Positions 57,239 to 64,000 of a stretch of 64,000 nucleotides of DNA are shown piece by piece. Source of the stretch: Chryseobacterium indologenes (GTDB lineage: Bacteria; Bacteroidota; Bacteroidia; Flavobacteriales; Weeksellaceae); NCBI GenBank assembly GCA_002439165.1, contig DJTE01000032.1, forward strand, positions 62,001-126,000, written 5' to 3'. Below the pieces are notes generated by a model. It ran no database searches. It worked only from the letters and a program-made list of their open reading frames with translations, and was not told the origin of the DNA. Every line of letters begins with the position of its first letter. Position 1 is the first letter of the stretch. A program made the translations under genes and the position numbers.

Positions 57239-57814
57239 TTAATAAAAATCACCTGATTTATTATACTTTGTTTCCAAGTCTTTTATCACTTTCAATTTTA
57301 ATTCTGAAGGCAGATCATTCAGTCTCATATTCAGATGATCATTGATCCTGCATTTTCCATCTTCACCACAATAGTATTTGATATGATACAGATACTTTTT
57401 ACGGTTATACAGTATAATTAATGAGACTTTTGTATCATTATCCCAGTTTCCGCAGTACGTAAAAGGGATGAAGACAGCCTGACTTTTATTTACGGTATAA
57501 CTGGATATATTCTCTGCTTTTAAATTAATTAAACCCGATTGTGCATCCGGATAATGATAAACTATACTATCGCTGTAATTTTTATTTTTAATAACAGCGC
57601 TGATGATTGTTACTGCTCCGTCAAATCTCTCTTTTTCAGCATTACACGGATTAATTACTTTCACGGTCAGTTTACTGAATTCTTTTCCGTCTTTAAAGCT
57701 TCTATTGACAATTAATGAATCCTGGTAATACATCTTCAGGCTGTCATGAACAGCTTTTTGCCCATAAACAGAGATCAAGAAAAATAATATGAAGCCAGTA
57801 ATCAATTTTTTCAT
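57239..57814 (-). CDS. Exported hypothetical protein (191 aa), cargo-island
   Basis: ATG 57814 is used because it starts a signal peptide (MKKLITGFILFFLISVYGQ); the longer frame adds 16 residues that spoil it. Mature part: beta-rich with TVKVINPCNAEKERFDGAVTII, VFIPFTYCGNWDNDTKVSLIILYN and YYCGEDGKCRIND (several Cys, probably disulphides). Not recognised. It lies 20 bases upstream of the lysozyme-like effector and after a lipoprotein gene, so it may be a second immunity protein or belong to the DUF4280 effector. Confidence 0.65.
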   Translation of the reverse strand: MKKLITGFILFFLISVYGQKAVHDSLKMYYQDSLIVNRSFKDGKEFSKLTVKVINPCNAEKERFDGAVTIISAVIKNKNYSDSIVYHYPDAQSGLINLKAENISSYTVNKSQAVFIPFTYCGNWDNDTKVSLIILYNRKKYLYHIKYYCGEDGKCRINDHLNMRLNDLPSELKLKVIKDLETKYNKSGDFY

Positions 57815-57872
57815 TTTTTGTAATAAACAGTTAAAGTTTTGATCTTCATATTTGCAATTCAATGGGTTAATT

Positions 57873-58580
57873 TTACAAATCTTTAAAGGATGTTTTTAAC
57901 CTGTAACTTATTAATTCATTTAAATACAGTGCTTTGATTGGGAGAGCAAAATTGTTTTTAATTGCATAAAACTCTTCCGGATAGTATATTTTCCTGACTT
58001 CTGGATCTAAATTTTTTAAATTAAACTTTTCATTTTTTAAATTTGTTTTGAAACCTTTTATATTTTCTTTTGCATATTTCAAATCTTCTGTATTTCTGAA
58101 TTTTGGATAGCTGTAATAATTTCCATTTTTATCTTTGAACACATTATCATATTGATATTTCTGATGGAAATAATGGCTGTCTTTTTTATCTTCTGAGAGG
58201 TAAAGAATTACAACGTCTCTTTCTGAAAATGCAGGTTTTCCATAATGATCATAGGCTACAAATTCAATGGTATCATTCGGTAAATTATTGAAAATGTTTT
58301 TCACTACTTTATATTGACAACGAAATGCATAATCCATCACATAATGTTGTTTAATAACACTCACTGAATCTCCGGTTTCTTCATCAATTTCTTTTCCTGT
58401 AATCTCATTATTGATGTTGGGGTTAAATTCTTCAACTGAAATTTTCTCTCCTATAAATACATAAAGGTTGATTGAATCATTTATACTTCCAACCGAAATA
58501 TCCTTAGACACATTTACAGATGAATGACAACTCATAAAAACTGATAATAATGCTATAATTACAATCTGAATAACTTTCAT
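57873..58580 (-). CDS. Lipoprotein of unknown function (235 aa)
   Basis: Signal and lipobox MKVIQIVIIALLSVFMSC (Cys18), then VGSINDSINLYVFIGEKISVEEF, NIFNNLPNDTIEFVAYDHYG and FSERDVVILYLSEDKKDSHYFHQ; the middle resembles NTR-like or transthyretin-like exported domains of Bacteroidetes. Lys- and Asn-rich C-terminus. Within the VgrG island it follows the membrane protein gene by 53 bases. It is a candidate immunity or envelope-protection factor. Confidence 0.65.
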   Translation of the reverse strand: MKVIQIVIIALLSVFMSCHSSVNVSKDISVGSINDSINLYVFIGEKISVEEFNPNINNEITGKEIDEETGDSVSVIKQHYVMDYAFRCQYKVVKNIFNNLPNDTIEFVAYDHYGKPAFSERDVVILYLSEDKKDSHYFHQKYQYDNVFKDKNGNYYSYPKFRNTEDLKYAKENIKGFKTNLKNEKFNLKNLDPEVRKIYYPEEFYAIKNNFALPIKALYLNELISYRLKTSFKDL

Positions 58581-58633
58581 CTCTAAAATTTAAACATTCT
58601 AAACCATTGTTTACTTTTCTAATTCTTATTTGT

Positions 58634-59119
58634 TTAAGAATGATCGATAATAAAAGTTTTATAATTTTTAATAATAAAAAATGACATTCCAAAAACTAAA
58701 AAGTTAAAAGGGATAGCACTTAAAATAGCCCAACCGCCCCAGATTAACCCATAAAACATATCTGAAAATATTTTTTTAAAAAGATCAGCTCCCTGGGGAA
58801 AGTAGCCTGCATTCATATCAAAAATAGACCACAACAAACCGGAAAAAACTAAAGAAAGCACAATCCAGACTACATAAAAAATAAAATAGAACATATTGCT
58901 GTGAGCAGTCTTTCTGTTTCCTGTCAACAGCATCGTTATCATAAAAAAAACAGCAAATACCATAATAAATGAATAAGGATGCGCCCAGTGATAGGCTGAT
59001 CCCAAAGGAGAACCCACGACTTTATCAACCAAATTATTCAAAATAAGGTACAGTACGGATGCAGCGACAAAAAATATCGTACTGCATAAAACAGTATAGG
59101 ATAATCTATTCAATTTCAT
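58634..59119 (-). CDS. Four-TM membrane protein, probable immunity to the DUF4280 cargo protein
   Basis: I start at ATG 59119 (MKLNRLSYTVLCSTIFFVAA), 14 bases inside the end of the preceding effector gene, instead of an upstream start at 59149. Membrane helices near residues 8-30, 47-67 (YSFIMVFAVFFMITMLL), 77-98 (MFYFIFYVVWIVLSLVFSGLLW) and 122-150 (GLIWGGWAILSAIPFNFLVFG). The overlap with the DUF4280/PAAR-like gene implies coupled translation. Multi-TM immunity proteins usually neutralise toxins that act on the inner membrane, so it hints at a membrane-active C-terminal toxin upstream. Confidence 0.7.
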   Translation of the reverse strand: MKLNRLSYTVLCSTIFFVAASVLYLILNNLVDKVVGSPLGSAYHWAHPYSFIMVFAVFFMITMLLTGNRKTAHSNMFYFIFYVVWIVLSLVFSGLLWSIFDMNAGYFPQGADLFKKIFSDMFYGLIWGGWAILSAIPFNFLVFGMSFFIIKNYKTFIIDHS

Positions 59120-60758
59120 TAGGGGAAGCATAAAATTCATGATATACATTTAAATATTTTACATCGGTATATAAGTTAAAGTCCATTCCTTTCTTATAAT
59201 CTTTTCTCCATTCTCTATATGATTTATTTTCTATGGTATAATAAGTATCTTTAGTAACTCCATATGGATTTACCGATACCGCATTCTTTTTAGGCGACCA
59301 GTCACCCAGATATTCATCTTCTGTGATAAAATCGAAACTGTCCTTTACATAAACTCCAATTTTTGTGATCTTAACCAGATAGCTGTTTAAACTCATTCCT
59401 AAAGGTGATTTCCAGCTTTTACGGGTAATGGTCCCAAATGCAATGACTCTAAACTGGCAGCTTGCCAGTGTTCCGAATAAATCGTCTAAAGGTTCCATTG
59501 AAAAAGGATTTTTGCTGATATTATAGGAAACACTCTGATAATAAAACCTCTCAAATAACGGCATTATTTCCCGGGCTTTTTTTCCTCCTAATTTAGGCTG
59601 TTCAATATCATTAAACGTCCGGATGTCATTTCGGGATACTCCGAAATTTACCGTTTCGTTATCTTTTTTAGGAAGCTTTAAACCGACATCAGGATTTCTT
59701 ACCATTTCTTTAATCCTTTTTTTCAGAAGCTTTACCGCATTTTCAGATTTCCATTTAGTGGTCGTAATTTTATCATATTCGGTTTTCATTCTGGAATAGG
59801 ATAGTACCCAGTCCATAGAGAGTAGGTCAACTTTAGGATCAACTAACCAGGGCTTATCATTTTCATTGCCATTAAACCATATTTCCTGCAGCATTTTAGC
59901 TTTGGTCCAGTTCAATGCGCCTTCTATTTTGGGAACAAATTCAACGGCGTGAATTTTGAGATGATCAGTTTCCTGTGGCAGTTCATAGGTGCTGTTTTCA
60001 AGTTTAATTTCCGCATATAACTGTATTATGCTTTCTCCGCCTTTGGTAAACAGATCTGCTGTTAAAGGGATTTTAATAGAATTTTTTTCATAGCCGATAG
60101 TATATTCTTTTTCATATACATTATCATCATTTAATGGCCCTGAATCTAATTCATATACCGTAAATGTTATCTTTTTTCCTATCGCCGCTTTATTCACTTC
60201 AAAATAAAAACGTAACTGATCATCACCGTAAGGATGCAGCTTTATTTTTTGATTATTTTTATCGACCCAATACCCTGAAATGATGATGGGTTTATCATCA
60301 ATACTGGAAGCTATACTTGCCACTTTCGGAATCGGTGAAGCAACAGCCGCATTAAAATCCGGAGTGCAATTGATGTAAGATTCTTTTACCAGAACGGTCT
60401 GTTCCTGTATGATGGAGGTTCCCAGGTTCTGCCAGGGGCTTAATTTGATCACGCTCATGCAGGGTGGGGGAGACATATTCTGGGCAGGCCATTTCGGGTG
60501 CCCGCAGGTTCCTTTAAACTGAAGGTTCACCATGTTGTTCCCATCACCTTTTGTGGCAAATAGTTTATCCTGGAGGATGATTTCGTTGGAGGTAACTTTC
60601 AGTTCTCCGGGCGCCTGAGCATAAGGGCAGCTCAGTTTGGCTCCATGCATTACCATTTCTCTTTTTTCTGATGGAGAATCTTCGCCGGATTTTTTCTGCC
60701 GTTCCGCTCTTTTTTCAGAAAGCTTCCGGTCATGCGCTGAAGTCTTTTGCTCTTCCAT
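59106..60758 (-). CDS. PAAR-like (DUF4280) T6SS spike protein with C-terminal effector domain
   Basis: Residues about 1-35 are charged; 36-140 form a DUF4280/PAAR-like domain (MVMHGAKLSCPYAQAPGELKV, CGHPKWPAQNMSPPPCMSVIKLSPWQN, LVKESYINCTPD), the tip cap in Bacteroidetes T6SS. A middle beta region follows (about 150-280, ISGYWVDKNNQKIKLHPYG). The C-terminal domain (about 290-550) has FFYQ-type helices and a final block with LVKITKIGVYVKDSFDFITEDEYLGDWSP and YREWRKDYKKGMDFNLYTDVKYLNVY. This resembles DUF6402, a domain found at the C-terminus of T6SS cargo proteins; my match is by recollection of pattern. The next gene (58634-59119) overlaps it and is probably the immunity gene. Confidence 0.75.
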   Translation of the reverse strand: MEEQKTSAHDRKLSEKRAERQKKSGEDSPSEKREMVMHGAKLSCPYAQAPGELKVTSNEIILQDKLFATKGDGNNMVNLQFKGTCGHPKWPAQNMSPPPCMSVIKLSPWQNLGTSIIQEQTVLVKESYINCTPDFNAAVASPIPKVASIASSIDDKPIIISGYWVDKNNQKIKLHPYGDDQLRFYFEVNKAAIGKKITFTVYELDSGPLNDDNVYEKEYTIGYEKNSIKIPLTADLFTKGGESIIQLYAEIKLENSTYELPQETDHLKIHAVEFVPKIEGALNWTKAKMLQEIWFNGNENDKPWLVDPKVDLLSMDWVLSYSRMKTEYDKITTTKWKSENAVKLLKKRIKEMVRNPDVGLKLPKKDNETVNFGVSRNDIRTFNDIEQPKLGGKKAREIMPLFERFYYQSVSYNISKNPFSMEPLDDLFGTLASCQFRVIAFGTITRKSWKSPLGMSLNSYLVKITKIGVYVKDSFDFITEDEYLGDWSPKKNAVSVNPYGVTKDTYYTIENKSYREWRKDYKKGMDFNLYTDVKYLNVYHEFYASPNEIE

Positions 60759-60836
60759 GTGTAGATATTTTGGATTTGGATTCAGTTGTTATAGCCGTTA
60801 ACAATTGAAAATTTACTTTCATCACCCGAAACAGGC

Positions 60837-62720
60837 TTAGCCTTTACTTACTTTAACGTCTTTTCCTCCCTGGAATACGGCTAATGTGGTTCCTCTCAGT
60901 TTTAAATCACCTTTAGAGGTCTGTATATCGGCTTCTCCGGCAATGCTTTTAAATTTATTACCCGTGCTTTCTGTCTGATCTTTTCTTACGGTAACACTTT
61001 TGTTTTCTGAGGTCTGGGTATATCTTTTGGTGATGGATTCAGTGTGATCGTTGCCAATATTGATGGTGCTGTCCTGTCCGATCCTGGTGGTCATATTCCT
61101 GCCCACTGAAATATGCATGTCTTCTCCGGCTATAAAGGTCATATTCTTCGGTGCAGTCACCTGAATATTGCCCTGACCATCCATAAAATAGGTATTTCCG
61201 CTTGGGTCTTTGATGGTTACACTTTTGTCCGCATCATTCATTAAAACCCTGATGCCGCTTCTGGTCTGTATAGATTTCAGATGGTTGTCTACACCTCCGC
61301 CCAGGCCAACCTGTCCGTGGAACATTCCGCCCATAGCAAATGGAAAATCGGGATTTTGGTATTCAAATCCCACCATCACCTGATCGCCGATTTCCGGAAC
61401 GGCTACAAAACCTCTGTTCTGGGTAATGGCATCAGTTCCGCCTGCATCGGGGCTCATCATCCGGATAAAATGGGTGGTGTCATTCAGCTGCCAGTCGAAC
61501 CGTACCTGTATTCTGCCCTGGTTAAGAGGATCTGCGTTGGAGATCACGGTGGCTACCTGCGGTTCTGCATTGGGCATTTCAAAATCGGGTTTAGGCATAA
61601 AACCTGTTCCTTCGGCGATAGCTTCAAAGGTTCCTGTGTAATATCCTCTTGCATCCACTTCGTGTTTCACCTCTGTGATCATCAATGTGGTAAAATGTGA
61701 GGTTTCATTGCTGTCTGTCTTTCTCATGGCCAAATCTGCAACACAGCCGATATACAGGAACGGAACCGTTGTCTGTCCTGTAACGGTAAAAACTTCTACG
61801 GCTTTGCTGCCCCTTGCGCTTTTCTGGGAATCATCCACATCAAGGAACATATTGGCATTCACGGGTGCAGGGGTGAGAGAACGGGTGGTGAAAATCGTTT
61901 CATTCAGTTCATAGGCTTTGGATGAGAGTTCGCCAGGATGCTGTATACGGTCGTCGGAACCCACCATTTTGGTATGGCTGCTGCTGTTATAGCCGAAGTA
62001 TTCAGGTTTGGTGTGAACGGCTTTCAGCTCTACAACCACCTCATCTACATTGCTTCCATACATCAGCTGGATCGGTTTTTCTGAAGAGGGGAGCTTGCCG
62101 AAATGAAGGATCTCTCCGTCATAATAAAACTGTTCTCCGTAGGCTTCTGCAATCCTTGTGAGATAGTTATAATGGGTTTCGTTGTATTGTGCACTGTATT
62201 TGATATAGCTTTTGTTCCGGGTATCTACCCTGAAATCGAATTTATTGGTCCCTAAGGTTTCTTTAATAATCCGGTTGGCAATAATGTTGGTATTCACCTC
62301 CTGACTTCCTCCGAAACTCTGGGTATGCGGGGCTGCGTCCATCAGAATCGTGGGACTCATTCCTTTCAGGATAATATTTCCCAGGCTCATTTTTTCCTGG
62401 CTGAATGCTACTTTGGTGATGAGCCCCACAAATGTTCTTTCGGGGCTTTCATCTTCGGCATCTTTATACCTGAAAACAACGGTGATTCTTTTTCCCAGAA
62501 ACTTCTGTGCCTGTGCAAGGTTGTGGTTCTGCACTTCACCCAAAGAGTCATGAGCCAATACCAGTTCAAAATCATGGTGCTTTCTTGCACTCTGTTGTAA
62601 ACGAAAATGTTTAAAGTGATTGATAGCCCTGCCCTCAACCACAATGTCCAGTTTTACCACCCGGTTGATGCCCGGAATGTGGTTTTCTGAAACTTTATCA
62701 GAATTTGAGGTGTTTTTCAT
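60837..62720 (-). CDS. vgrG: T6SS tip protein VgrG (TssI)
   Basis: The 627-residue protein has the gp27-like base (RAINHFKHFRLQQSARKHHDFELVLAH, GLITKVAFSQEKM, SYIKYSAQYNETHYNYLTRIAEAYGEQFYYD) and the gp5 OB-fold with ATVISNADPLNQGRIQVRFDW, DAGGTD and FVAVPEIGDQVMVGFEYQNPDFPFAMGGMFHG. A C-terminal beta-helix follows with DGQGNIQVTAPKN, IAGEDMHISVGRNM and ITKRYTQTSENKSVTVRKDQTEST repeats. This is the sharp tip that with a PAAR-like cap punctures target cells; Bacteroidetes use the T6SS-iii type. No effector extension is fused. It is the first gene of the minus-strand cargo island, with 78 bases to the PAAR-like gene. Confidence 0.93.
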   Translation of the reverse strand: MKNTSNSDKVSENHIPGINRVVKLDIVVEGRAINHFKHFRLQQSARKHHDFELVLAHDSLGEVQNHNLAQAQKFLGKRITVVFRYKDAEDESPERTFVGLITKVAFSQEKMSLGNIILKGMSPTILMDAAPHTQSFGGSQEVNTNIIANRIIKETLGTNKFDFRVDTRNKSYIKYSAQYNETHYNYLTRIAEAYGEQFYYDGEILHFGKLPSSEKPIQLMYGSNVDEVVVELKAVHTKPEYFGYNSSSHTKMVGSDDRIQHPGELSSKAYELNETIFTTRSLTPAPVNANMFLDVDDSQKSARGSKAVEVFTVTGQTTVPFLYIGCVADLAMRKTDSNETSHFTTLMITEVKHEVDARGYYTGTFEAIAEGTGFMPKPDFEMPNAEPQVATVISNADPLNQGRIQVRFDWQLNDTTHFIRMMSPDAGGTDAITQNRGFVAVPEIGDQVMVGFEYQNPDFPFAMGGMFHGQVGLGGGVDNHLKSIQTRSGIRVLMNDADKSVTIKDPSGNTYFMDGQGNIQVTAPKNMTFIAGEDMHISVGRNMTTRIGQDSTINIGNDHTESITKRYTQTSENKSVTVRKDQTESTGNKFKSIAGEADIQTSKGDLKLRGTTLAVFQGGKDVKVSKG

Positions 62721-63133
62721 AATGTTTTTGTGCGTTTTTTGGTATTATGTCACCTAATTTAGAAAAAAAATAAATTATGGAATGTAAATTTATATTAAAT
62801 CTGAAAAATTGTAGTAGAACTACGATTGCTGTGCTAAAGATCACACGCGGGTAGGGAGGAGGACAATGGCGAAATAGAAATTGCCGGAGATCCCTTCATT
62901 AAAACAAAAAATCCTTACCTGTAAAGGCAAGGATATGGAATGGCTGACAAATATTTTTAGTACCCCATTGTCAGCTCAGGTTGTGACCGCATTACATCTG
63001 AAAGAATTCAGCTTTCATAATTCGTGAATTTTAAAAGAGAGAAAATTACAAAATACTTAAAATCAATATTATAAAACTAACTCTTGCGCAACTCTCTGTT
63101 CATTAATTTATAAATTGCGGCCACACAATTCAT
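62721..63133. other. Non-coding region between the T6SS island and the right-edge gene
   Basis: Holds the terminator at 62901-62934 and, next to 62720, the presumed vgrG promoter region, AT-rich with TAATTTATTTTTTTTCTAAA on the minus strand but no clean TAnnTTTG box. No gene is seen. Confidence 0.55.
62901..62934 (-). terminator. Terminator downstream of the HAF-repeat/T9SS gene
   Basis: On the minus strand: ATCCTTGCCT, loop TTAC, AGGTAAGGAT (one G-T pair), then TTTTTTGTTTT. It lies 200 bases after the stop at 63134 and before vgrG, so it insulates vgrG from the upstream gene. Confidence 0.75.
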
Positions 63134-64000
63134 CTACTTTTTAACGAATTTATAACTTTCCGGATTTCTTCCTTTTACAGAATATTGTAGTATATAGTCT
63201 CCTTTTGATAAGGATGACACATCTATTTTACCTTCTATAGAACCGAATGATTTTATTTTCTGTCCCACCATATTATAAATTTCTGCCTTTTCTATTCTGT
63301 CAGTTCCTTTAAAATATAAAGCATCAGCTACGGGATTGGGATAAATCACTATATCATTTTTACCTTTCGCCACATCATTTACAGATAAATATTGGGTAAG
63401 ATCCAGGTAAAAAGCTACAAACTGAAAATTTGCATCCATTCCCATTCCGGCAATTTTTTTTCCATCCCGGGAGATAGCTAGTGGAAGTCCCATTGTGATT
63501 CCATTGGTTGCAATTCCTAATGATGCTACATAATCATTCAGTTTAACACGTCCTCCTGTTGGTGTCCATATAAATCCTTCACCTGCCATTGGAGGTCCAC
63601 CTAATGGTCTGTAATAACCGATCACCGTTTTGCCATCTGCGGAAATACCGGTTGTTCCTCCTCTGAAGAAAGTAGAAGCATTAGGATGGGTAATATAAGT
63701 GAGTCCGGTGGCCGCATTCCAGATATAAGGGGTTGGGTTTCCGCCGCCACCGCCTATGATCGTGCTTCCATCCGCGGAAACTCCTACTGCCTCATCTAAA
63801 TAGTTTCCTGAATTATCTGTAAGGAAACTTTCTATTCCATCTACCCATTTTGCTCCTCTCCGTATTCCTGTGTCTTCATCCTGCCATCCTACAATGATAC
63901 TTCCGTTTGCACTTACCCCATTAGCTCTGGAATCACGTCCCAGCACTATACTTCCGAGATCTACCACTCCGCCGGAGGGTGTCCATTTTACGGCATGGAC
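63134..64000 (-). CDS. HAF-repeat exported protein with T9SS sorting domain, 5' end outside window
   Basis: The frame is open to the right edge (289 codons, VHAVKWTPSGGVVDLG at the edge), so the N-terminus and signal peptide are not seen. Tandem HAF-type repeats of the GVSANGSIIVGW, GVSADGSTIIGGGGG and GISADGKTVIGYYR kind (about 40-60 residues apart) form a beta-propeller-like domain. From about residue 208 the tail VYPNP-like DIVIYPNPVADALYFKG, IYNMVGQKIKSFG, IDVSSLSKGDYILQY and KFVKK-end is a type A T9SS sorting domain, directing export over the outer membrane. Function unknown. It indicates that the organism has a T9SS. Confidence 0.85.
   Translation of the reverse strand, partial: VHAVKWTPSGGVVDLGSIVLGRDSRANGVSANGSIIVGWQDEDTGIRRGAKWVDGIESFLTDNSGNYLDEAVGVSADGSTIIGGGGGNPTPYIWNAATGLTYITHPNASTFFRGGTTGISADGKTVIGYYRPLGGPPMAGEGFIWTPTGGRVKLNDYVASLGIATNGITMGLPLAISRDGKKIAGMGMDANFQFVAFYLDLTQYLSVNDVAKGKNDIVIYPNPVADALYFKGTDRIEKAEIYNMVGQKIKSFGSIEGKIDVSSLSKGDYILQYSVKGRNPESYKFVKK

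Noticed and set aside
1..64000. rRNA or tRNA genes
   Set aside because: I found no stretch resembling them on either strand while reading the intergenic regions.

Overview
The window looks like Flavobacteriia DNA, most likely Chryseobacterium or a close relative. This rests on a C-terminal type IX secretion (T9SS) sorting domain, A-rich translation starts with little Shine-Dalgarno sequence, TAnnTTTG-type promoter boxes, a Bacteroidetes-type VgrG/PAAR-like T6SS module, LytS/LytTR and TPR-AraC regulators, and many short immunity-like genes. The genus is inferred from protein style, not from a marker gene.

Region 1 (1-13454, minus strand) is a compact five-gene cassette. In transcription order it holds two small overlapping paralogues, a 1219-residue beta-rich protein, an endonuclease/exonuclease/phosphatase-fold enzyme and a giant protein (at least 2545 residues, running off the left edge) with about eight degenerate LysM-like modules. 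Only one small paralogue has an export signal. I recognise no described system here and consider it the best candidate for something new.

Region 2 (13873-20278, minus) holds a large alpha-2-macroglobulin-like protein lacking both thioester motif and signal peptide, and a small secreted protein. Region 3 (20799-31151, almost all plus) is a dense series of short, mostly cytoplasmic genes resembling an orphan immunity array of polymorphic toxins: DUF4261, two SUKH/SMI1-like paralogues, Imm11/Imm43-like proteins, a tandem-duplicated protein and an AlkB-like dioxygenase. No toxin gene lies among them.

Region 4 (31289-39821) mixes an exported 'VGINT'-type protein, a membrane TPR-AraC regulator, another Imm11-like gene, a LytS-type kinase with its LytTR response regulator, and small membrane proteins, one a frameshifted copy of its neighbour. 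Region 5 (40003-45884, plus) carries pentapeptide, HEAT and ankyrin repeat proteins (the ankyrin gene is frameshifted), a beta-flower repeat protein, and a strongly structured intergenic RNA candidate resembling the flavobacterial 6S class. REP-like palindromic repeats are scattered from here to 47.8 kb.

Region 6 (46124-51021, minus) is a second immunity-like array. It includes two Imm11-like genes and the full-length relative of a truncated gene in region 5. Region 7 (51470-62720, minus) is a T6SS tip-and-cargo island: VgrG, a DUF4280/PAAR-like protein with a C-terminal cargo domain, a lysozyme-like effector and an M15-type peptidase effector. Each cargo gene overlaps or touches a gene for a membrane protein or lipoprotein that is the obvious immunity candidate. 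The right edge (63134-64000) is the 3' end of a HAF-repeat protein with a T9SS sorting domain.

The common theme is interbacterial conflict: T6SS effectors with cognate immunity on one side, large banks of orphan immunity-like genes on the other, and signs of rapid turnover (duplication, truncation, frameshift, dispersed repeats) between them.
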